The position numbers and the translations under genes are program-made. The notes beneath the pieces are model-generated. The model was not told the DNA's origin. It worked only from the letters and a program-made list of their open reading frames with translations, and searched no databases. DNA of 64,000 nt from Gari tellinella (Eukaryota; Mollusca; Bivalvia; Cardiida; Psammobiidae): contig OV277864.1 in the NCBI GenBank assembly GCA_922989275.2, positions 40,795,550-40,859,549 on the forward strand. Direction: 5' to 3'. Of the stretch, positions 57,077 through 64,000 are shown piece by piece (the first letter of the stretch is position 1; every line of letters begins with the position of its first letter).

Positions 57077-57615
57077 AGCTCACCTGAGCCAAAGGCTCAA
57101 GGTGAGCTATTGGGATGGCCCTGTGTCCGTCGTCGTGCGGTGTGCGTCGTCCGTCGTCGTTAACAATTACTTCAAATGACATCTCCTCCTATACTGCTGA
57201 ACAGATTTCAACCAAACTTTACAGAAATGTTCCTTGGGTCAAGCTCTTTCAGATTTGTTCAAAGAATTAAAAACAATGCAGAACTCTGGTTGCCATGGCA
57301 ACCAAAGTGAAAAAATAAGGAAATCTTAAAAAATCTTCTTGTAAAAAACTACAAGGGCCAGAGCTTAGATATTTGGCACATAGCATCGCCTACAGGTCCT
57401 CTATTAATTTTGTTCAAATTATGTCCCTGGGGTCAAAATTGGCCCCGCCCCGGGGGTCACAGTTTTACATAGAGTTATATAGTGAAAATTTCAAATGTCT
57501 TCTTCTCTGACACTAATATGACCAGAGCTTTGATATTTGGCATGGTGGCACTTCTAAATGTCCTTTACCTATTTTGTTCAAATGGTTCTGGTCGGTTGAA
57601 TATCTAGGTCATAAT
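57077..57615 (+). repeat. Repeat R4, copy 2
   Basis: TTAGCTCACCTGAGCC-AAAGGCTCAAGGTGAGC hairpin at the start, then the same text as 47829-48300. A second perfect X-box-like palindrome lies at 57288-57303. An R4-type end (CTCAGGTGAGCGAATT..CCCTCTTG) appears at 59079-59111, so intervening material may be inserted. Confidence 0.65.
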
Positions 57616-57757
57616 TCACATTCAATATATGTACAGCAGACAGCAATTCAGCATTATAAGAGTTAGACCCTAGCCACATTTCCTACTGGCAGAGTTACAT
57701 AACTGAACTCAGGCCAGCTGAGTTTCACTGTAACAGCAGCATATGGTGTTGTCTGCT

Positions 57758-57957
57758 ACATTTTTATGCCCCTGCAGTTGGGGGCATATTGTTTTTGTCT
57801 GTCTGCTTTTTTTGTCTGTTTGTCAATTTGTTTGTCTGCCAGTCCACAACTTTAATCTTAGCCATAACTTTGTTAAAGTTAGAAACTTTATAACTTAGGT
57901 CATGTTCTGCAAAGGTCAATGTCATTTTTGAGTTATTTCCCAGTGTCATATTTTCTT
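57758..57957 (+). repeat. Interspersed repeat with ATGCCCC start
   Basis: TTTTATGCCCCTGCAGTTGGGGGCAT, then TTTGTCTG repeats. Related-looking text (AACTCTGCCAACAATAT, GTTATTCC) resumes at about 58920-59080 after PalA and a palindrome. Confidence 0.45.
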
Positions 57958-57977
57958 GTCTTTGAGATAGATGTTAA

Positions 57978-58138
57978 CCAATTACCCCATACATATGCCT
58001 TTTTATGCATTTAATTTATTCCTCCTCTAAAGAAAATAGTTCCACTTTATACAGTCATAAAAATGTAAGATATAAGAAATAGTATCTATATCTTAGTAGA
58101 TGATAACTTAAAGCAGGTTGAAAGTAAAGCAGAATGGG
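57978..58138 (-). mobile_element. PalA MITE, left half only
   Basis: TTAACCAATTACCCCATAC to GTAAAGCAGAATG, cut at the palindrome centre by the next element. Confidence 0.75.
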
Positions 58139-58141
58139 CAA

Positions 58142-58302
58142 TAAATAGAGGATATTGAATGAGTGTGTGTTCAGTCGTGAATTTATTGAACGAGTTGGAT
58201 AAAATCATATGTTGCGAGCCTTGGCGAGCAACATATCATTTTATCCAACGAGTTCAATAAATTCACGACTGAACACACACGAATTTGATATCCTATTTAT
58301 CA
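58142..58302. repeat. 161-bp near-perfect palindrome
   Basis: TCAGTCGTGAATTTATTGAA pairs with TTCAATAAATTCACGACTGA. Further in, ATATGTTGCGAGCC-TT-GGCGAGCAACATAT. CATAAACA-type text at 58304 is inverted at 58880, so the palindrome may be one end of a ~760-bp unit. Confidence 0.8.
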
Positions 58303-58900
58303 CATAAACACCAAAATGACACGAAAATCCGAACGGCCTTACTTTCACTTTTGCCCTCGGCTCTTAGGAAACGATTCGTCATAGACGTTATTCGGTTGTA
58401 TTCATCCGTAATGAAAAACACCTATCAAACTAAAATAAAGAAAATCAACATCAATGTGCTGTGAAAAGACTTCTCTGATACCATATTCAATTTTGAATTA
58501 ATATTTAATTTAAAAATTGTTGTAATTGACTAAAAATGATCAGTTGACATTTAGAATCTAGTTTCGTTTTCAAAATAACGTCGTTAGAGCAACATGACGT
58601 CATTATCATTGTAACGTCTGAATTTGAAAAACAGTCTGAGTCACTTTTAATACTAGAGCTCTATGCAGCATGATTTGCAGCCTGAGTTTTCAGGACTGCT
58701 CGGAATAATGTTTCTAGGACACTTGGGAATGTTTCCATACCTAGTGGTGATCTAAGTTTGTCTAGATTCTCTTTACTGATTTACAGTCGGCGTAGTAGTA
58801 CAGTATTTTGGTGATTCGAAAATTAGTATAAAATATATGCCCAGTGGGCCATACAATTTTTACGGCCCTCTATGTTTTGCACGTTTATGTGATAAATAAT
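58303..58900. other. Unassigned, possible body of the palindrome element
   Basis: TTTATCACATAAAC (58296) and GTTTATGTGATAAA (58884) are exact inverses bracketing this stretch. No ORF with a domain. Confidence 0.45.
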
Positions 58901-59204
58901 CATATGGAAATACATGTAGCTTGATAAGAAGAAGTGTCATGGATAAGGGCCATAACTCTGCCAACAATATTTTTTTAAGTTATTCCAATTTGTTATGTTT
59001 TTTTTGTCTGGAAGATAATTCCATTTACAGCTATATTAAAATGTTGTCTTGCCTATGAAGCTAAGGCACAATGACCTCAGGTGAGCGAATTAAGGGCCAT
59101 GGCCCTCTTGTATGTCATTGCCAAAGAAATGCTTTTTGTTGCTTTGATCTGCCTTGTCCTGATCAGAACCGAATGAAACTTTTTATGAATCCTAACAGAT
59201 GGAT

Positions 59205-59312
59205 TCTGCTTTAAGAAGGCTGTAAAAAGCAGAAACTCTTATTAAAGTTCTTGTTATAGAGCTTGTTATAGAGCTTGTTATAGAGCTTTCTGCTTTTCTT
59301 TTAGTATGCTTT
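59205..59312 (+). mobile_element. PalB-like copy with 12-bp triplication
   Basis: GTTATAGAGCTT occurs three times in tandem (about 59251-59287) between GCAGAAACTC and TTTCTGCTTTTC. Confidence 0.6.
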
Positions 59313-59567
59313 GCCCCATTACCCTATAGCCTGTTTATAGTTTTGAAAAAGGTGACTACCTAAAGCAGGTTAGAAGTCAGGCAGAATGTGCCTTGAGGCA
59401 CATTCGGCTTTGCTTTCAACCTGCTTAAAGCTACTATCTGCTATATCTGGATATAGAAAATATTTCTTATGATACTGTATATACTCAAGACTTTATAAAG
59501 TGGAACTATTTTTTTCAGTTGAGGAATGAATGAATGATTGTAACAGGTTTATTTATAGGGTAATGGG
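59313..59567 (+). mobile_element. PalA MITE
   Basis: CCCCATTACCCTATAGCCTG / TATAGGGTAATGGG; hairpin GAATGTGCCTTGAGGCACATTC. Flanking TTAA not preserved. Confidence 0.75.
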
Positions 59568-59879
59568 TGAAGCAACCAACCTGTCTTGACTTCTGAAAAA
59601 ATCTACTGCAAAATTAAGAGTTTACTAGTAGTCTACATTATCAAACCTAAATTTATTCCATGAGTAATACTCTATTTTAGTCAGCTGTTTAATTCAGAAG
59701 TGGCTCATTATAATTTCAAATATAGAGATCAGTATCATGTTATCATACATAATTTTCAATTGGTTGACATAGTTGATTTACATATTAAATCATGCAGGTA
59801 ATTATAGTGGGTGATTAGTTTGATAGCTTTATCATAAAACCAGACCATATAGCTTATTTCGCAAGATTACTTCAGTGGG

Positions 59880-60005
59880 TTAATTTATTTAAACATTCAA
59901 TCCTAGCAACGAGTATACTCGCCATTAACAAGCAGTGTACCTGTAAAGAATGCACTTGTATTATGCAAACAGTGTAGACTCTGATCAGAGGTCTCCCACA
60001 GAGTT
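59880..60005 (+). mobile_element. PalC left half
   Basis: TTAAACATTCAATCCTAGC, AACAAGCAGTGTACCTG, AAACAGTGTAGACTCTGATC, stops at the centre. Confidence 0.6.
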
Positions 60006-60160
60006 TTAGATTTAACAAATTTAGCAGACGATTTTGAAGTAGATGACATGTATTCATCATTCAGAAGGTTTAAAGATATACATGTATGTATGGCATTTAA
60101 AATGTTAACATGTTTATAATTATACTTTGAATGTTGTTGCTTTGGAAAGTGCAAACATAA

Positions 60161-60670
60161 GGCCTAAAAAAAAATATGTGTGTTTCTGGTTTCACCCTCT
60201 CAAAATTTTAGGGTAGGACGGTAGGAAAAGTTTTTATTTTTTAAAAAGTTTTTATATAGGGTATATATGCGGATTTTTTCTAACAATCAAAGGATGGGTT
60301 TATATGACAAATAATGACCTTGCTCTTGTTGTATTCAACATTGAAAGTGTCTGAAATGATTTATCTTGATTTGCAAGTTTAAATTGTATGGTATTTCATA
60401 ATATAATTATGTGAAAAAGTTCTTGTTTCAATCTGAAAACCATTGCATCAAAAAAATATTATATTTAAAAAAAAATGTGTGTGTTTGCTTTTAATACAGG
60501 GCTTTTTCCTTCTGTAACAGGCGCCGAATAATGGCCCCTTCCCCTCCCGTAACTTTTTCCTCTCACCAAAAAACTTTCCCCTTTTTAATTTTTCTTTAAA
60601 AACTTTAGGGTCGGGGGTAAAAAATAGGGTCGGTCGGGAAACCGGAAACACACATCTTTTTTTTTAGGCC
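60161..60670. mobile_element. 510-bp element with AT-rich inverted ends
   Basis: GGCCTAAAAAAAAATATGTG at left, inverse of CACATC-TTTTTTTTTAGGCC at right, continuing inward as GTTTCTGGTTTC / GAAACCGGAAAC. GTGTGTGTTTGC near 60478 is an internal repeat of the end. Confidence 0.65.
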
Positions 60671-60807
60671 TAATAGTTAATTGTGCTAGATGCATATTTT
60701 TCTGGGTTCAACTTATAAATGCCTCTTTGCTTATAAATGTCTAAAACAGTGTATAACATTTTGTCCTTCCTGAGCCTACTCTGAGGGGTTCACTAATCTT
60801 GCATTAA

Positions 60808-60997
60808 CCCATTACCCCGTAAATATTTCCTCTTTACACATTTTATTTTTCCTAATCCGAAGAAAATAGTAATGAATATGCATCTTAGGAAACATTATTC
60901 TGTATATCTTAGCAGATATGTACTAGTTTAAAGCAGGCTGAAAGTAAAGCAGAATGTGTCTTCAAAACTAGAAATGGACTTATAATGGGGGAATGGG
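60808..60997 (-). mobile_element. PalA MITE, internal deletion
   Basis: TTAA 60804-60807 and 60998-61001; one hairpin arm missing (190 bp). Confidence 0.75.
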
Positions 60998-61340
60998 TTA
61001 AAGTTAAACAGTTAGATGTAGGTGATTTGCACTTTAAACAATTAGGCCATTGAGGAAAGGGGTGAAGTGGGTCTAAAGAAATGAAATTTTTAAAGCTTAG
61101 CTTCCAAATGTATCGTTATAAAAGTTCATATGTGTAGACAGCTGCAGAATTGCACTTGTCAGACACGTGATGAGAGTAATTAAAATTCACTTTCTGTCTG
61201 CATGCTGACACTTTGAGCTTACATGGTATAATATTTACATAAATAGTTCTGCATGAATGCACCCCATATAAAGTCGCTTTCTTTTTTGTAGCAAGAATAT
61301 ATGCTCAGATCAAGAAATCATGTTTAAAGATCTGAATGGT
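60998..61340. other. Unassigned
   Basis: No gene or repeat recognised. Confidence 0.4.
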
Positions 61341-61344
61341 TTAA

Positions 61345-61478
61345 CCCATTAATCCATAGATGAACCTTTTTTACACCTTTGATTTATTCTCCTATTAAAG
61401 AAAACAGCTCCACTTTGTACTGTCATGAATAGTTGAATATGCACCATAAGAAATATTTGTATCCTAGCGGATGGTAGC
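61345..61478 (-). mobile_element. PalA left part, interrupted at its core TTAA
   Basis: TTAA 61341-61344, CCCATTAATCCATAG to GCGGATGGTAGC; breaks at TTAA 61479-61482 and resumes at 63446. Confidence 0.75.
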
Positions 61479-61482
61479 TTAA

Positions 61483-63441
61483 GGGGGTAGGTGCACCTTT
61501 GGAAAGTAATTATTAAATTCTTCAAACTTTGCATACAGACAGTTAAATTAGTTTCTATGACAAAACTGGTGAAAAAAATGGGGGTACCGGACCATTCTTT
61601 TTCACAATTTGAGATTTTTCAAGGCTACCCCCCTAAAATTGAAGCTTCACAAAAAATCCTACTTTTTTGTACTACGGGTTTTAAAACTTTATTTAAACAA
61701 TCTATTTGTACAACATGTATCCTAATTTATATTACCATAGTAAGAATAAACCCTGAAAATAAAGTTTTTTCAAGATCCACAATAAAAATGTTTGATTTCA
61801 CCGGAAAGGGGTAAAGTTTACCCCACCCACTTTGCTATAATGGGAGAAAAAGGCACAGTGAAACTTGCCCTACAAATTGTAGCAAACTAAATACCAAATT
61901 TTTTATTTGTTGATTTTAGCCTTGCAAACATAAAGTTTTAGTGAAATAGCAAATAAAAACACAGGGTCCCGGATCTTTAAAAAAAGATATAGATCATTTT
62001 ATTAAAAAAATCCATTTTTTCTCATTTTTTCACTTTTTGGTGTATTTTTACCAAAAATATTTTTTTTCAAAAAAATATCATTTGATCTATTGAATTATCT
62101 ATAATTTATACTAAAACTGTACTACCATGAAAATTTCATGCTTATATTCTGAGAAATTGAAATGAAATCGGATGTAACAAAATGCAACCTACCTATGAAA
62201 ACGGTGTATGCTGTAACCCGGCTGTACTTTTTCCAAGGTTCAGTGTAAAATTTCCATGGAATATGAATAATTTACGTGGAATTTACATGGAATTCTAAAA
62301 GTTCCATGGTTATTCGTAACAATTTCCAAGGTTTTTGTTTAGTCACCAAAATTTCCATGGTTTATGCATGCTTATGAACAAAAAAACCACGTAAATATCA
62401 AGAAAAAACCTTGGAAACTCTTAAAACCTTGGCAAAAGCTCGGAAAAATTGGACTTTGGCAAAAATAAACACGGAACAATCTCGGAAATAAGAACTTAAC
62501 CATTTTTTAGCACGGAAAATCCTTGTAAAATAATAACTTAAACAATTTGCACCTCGTAAAAATTGTACTTAGACATTTTCCAGCACGGAAAAACCTTGGA
62601 AGTACAACTTAGTGAATTATAAATATAAGAAATATTTGCTACAATTGTAAGTTTCACAAAACAGTGAATATTATACACACCCAGGACACCAGCTCACAAC
62701 AATCAGAGGTCAGAGATTTAAGTTGTCTGTTTATCTATACTTTAAAATGTGAATGTGGCAAAAATTAAAGACTCCAAACCAGTTCAGACTCCTGACAAAA
62801 GATTAATGGTAAGTTACATAACTTACATAAATACAATTTTATCATGATCATAATATATTTTGGATATTTACATGATACAAACAAAAGCATGTGGTACCCC
62901 ACCCACTAGTAGTTAACTATTCCTCGTATATATATACTTTTCCATGGTATTTTGTCGAAACCACGTAAAATGGTTCTAATATTTCCATGGTTTTTTCCTA
63001 AATATTTTACAAGGATTCCTCGTAAACTTTTCCGAGGATTTTTTGTTTCCGTGGTTTCCTTGGAAATTAAATATTTTACAAGGATTCCTCGTAAACTTTT
63101 CCGAGGTATTTTGTCAAACCATGTAAAAACCAAGGTCTTGTATTTTCTAAGGTTTTCTCGTCTTTTTTCCAAGGTTTTTGTAATATGACCGTCCGAATAC
63201 TCCGTGGTTTTTTCCATGTTTTTTTTTCATAAAACCTAGGAAAAAGTACAGCCGGGCAACTACGAATAGGACATAAAACTTAAAAAGTCCCGTCCCGAAC
63301 GAAAATTAAATTTTTTCCCGGGAAAATAGTATTTTATGACTGTATGTATTCACCAAAAATGAGTTCTTAACATTTTTCGGAAAATGAGTTCGTAAAATAT
63401 TTCGGAAATTTCATAATGCTCAAAAAGACAGGCCGACATCC
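61483..63441. mobile_element. 1959-bp composite insertion in PalA
   Basis: Bounded by TTAA 61479-61482 and 63442-63445. Excision rejoins GGTAGCTTAA to AGCAGGCTGAAAGTAAAG exactly as in intact PalA copies. GGGGGTAGGTGCACC starts it; an inverse-like GCAACCTACC lies at 62184-62193. It contains a separate inverted-repeat element at 62217-63256. Confidence 0.65.
62217..63256. mobile_element. 1.04-kb element with perfect 18-bp inverted repeats
   Basis: CCCGGCTGTACTTTTTCC (62217-62234) and its exact inverse (63239-63256). The interior is packed with TTTCCATGG, TTCCAAGG, CTTGGAAA, CACGGAAA and TCGTAAA motifs, pointing one way in the left half and inversely in the right half. The minus ORF at 62906-63217 is a by-product. 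No target duplication was identified and no transposase. Confidence 0.8.
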
Positions 63442-63445
63442 TTAA

Positions 63446-63470
63446 AGCAGGCTGAAAGTAAAGTAAAATG
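63446..63470 (-). mobile_element. PalA resumed, then cut by PalD
   Basis: AGCAGGCTGAAAGTAAAG continues the element begun at 61345; PalD starts at 63471. Confidence 0.65.
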
Positions 63471-63606
63471 CAGGACTCCAGAGTAAACTGAACAAATCCA
63501 ATATTTATTCTTTTCTGTCAGCACCAAATCCTATGGTGTTACAACTCATTAGAATTGTCTCGAAGAGACAATTCTAAGGAGTAGTGACACCATAGAGTTC
63601 AATGCC
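63471..63606 (-). mobile_element. PalD MITE, right end lost
   Basis: CAGGACTCCAGAG, hairpin ATTAGAATTGTCTC / GAGACAATTCTAAGG. Confidence 0.7.
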
Positions 63607-63725
63607 ACTTTACGCGTTTCTTACGCATTTCTTACGCGTTTCTTACGTGTTTCTTAAGCGTTTCTTACGCGTTTATTATCCGTTTCGTTAAACGCATTTC
63701 CTAGTCGTTTCTTTACGCGTTTAAA
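63607..63725. repeat. Tandem repeat of TTTCTTACGCG
   Basis: About eight to ten 11-bp units with ACGCG, ACGCA, ACGTG or AAGCG variants. Related ACGCATTTCTTACGCATAG text recurs near 63848-63870. Confidence 0.8.
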
Positions 63726-63910
63726 ATAGCCCGGATGAAAGGATCATCACTCAATAGCCGACGGACCCCTTGGCCGAGACTGCATTAGTATAATCGTTTA
63801 TTAACGAGTTTAAACGCGTTAAAATCGTTAGGCGTTAGCCGTTCACTATGCATTTCTTACGCATAGATTAACGCGTAAATGGGTAGGAATAGCGTATTTA
63901 CCACTGTACA

Positions 63911-64000
63911 TGTACTTAAAGAGAATGTGCTTTCAGGCACATTCTGTTTTACTTTCAACCTTCTTTCAATGGTCACCTGTCTTAAAATCAAGAAAAGTCT
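63911..64000 (-). mobile_element. PalA part at the window edge
   Basis: AGAATGTGCTTTCAGGCACA hairpin and ATGGTCACCTGTCTTAAAAT. It may be the remainder of the copy begun at 61345 or a separate copy. Confidence 0.6.

Noticed and set aside
28411..61002. Regularly recurring palindromes resembling a CRISPR array
   Set aside because: Spacing is irregular, repeats are MITEs with TTAA or TA flanks in both orientations, and the genome is animal.
62906..63217. 103-residue ORF with repeated RKSLRGILVKYL
   Set aside because: The peptide repetition follows from short DNA motifs in the inverted-repeat element; the opposite strand is equally open.
35000..64000. IQGAP exon 3
   Set aside because: I looked for a phase-2 acceptor followed by W-[MI]-E-A-C-L or PPTTELEEGLRNG and found none, but a read by eye could miss a short exon.

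Overview
This is an AT-rich animal nuclear window. It is almost certainly from a lophotrochozoan and most likely a bivalve mollusc: that part is inference from the repeat content, while the genes prove only that it is metazoan. Very little is coding. I find two protein-coding loci. The first is the 5' part of an IQGAP-family gene on the + strand: exon 1 at 13222-13360 and exon 2 at 34858-34990 join in frame across a 21,497-bp intron, and the rest of the gene lies beyond the window. The second is one partial C2H2 zinc-finger coding segment on the - strand at 1-435, running off the left edge. No rRNA, intact tRNA, CRISPR or operon structure is present.

The rest is repeats. Layout: 1-9 kb holds the zinc-finger segment, tandem-repeat-bearing elements (1905-2845 and 3046-4075), a ~780-bp TAC/ACT trinucleotide block (5462-6240) and a tRNA-derived SINE. 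9.7-12.2 kb is a decayed Penelope-type reverse-transcriptase element. 12.6-13.2 kb is the probable IQGAP promoter and 5'UTR. 13.4-34.9 kb is IQGAP intron 1, containing a 3.3-kb inverted duplication (14.5-17.8 against 23.1-27.9 kb), a hAT fossil with a perfect 8-bp target duplication (29642-31265) and many palindromic MITEs. From 35 to 64 kb, which I read as intron 2, there is a dense mosaic of MITEs with a few SINEs and older interspersed repeats.

I name six palindrome-bearing families for this window only. PalA and PalC end in TTAA-CCC...GGG-TTAA (piggyBac-like ends). PalB and PalE end in TA-CAG...CTG-TA (Tc1/mariner-like ends). PalD ends in CAGGGCTCCAGATAAG and shows 6-bp target duplications. 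PalF has TTAA-type ends with a GCATGC motif. Three observations stand out. Related palindromic cores sit inside elements with unlike ends (PalA/PalB and PalC/PalE). The two symmetric TTAA sites in the PalA core have been hit by at least four later insertions, two of which leave PalA exactly restorable. One PalD copy lies only 14 bp upstream of IQGAP exon 2. The window shows no undescribed protein system; what is unusual is this nested palindrome ecology inside a transcribed gene.
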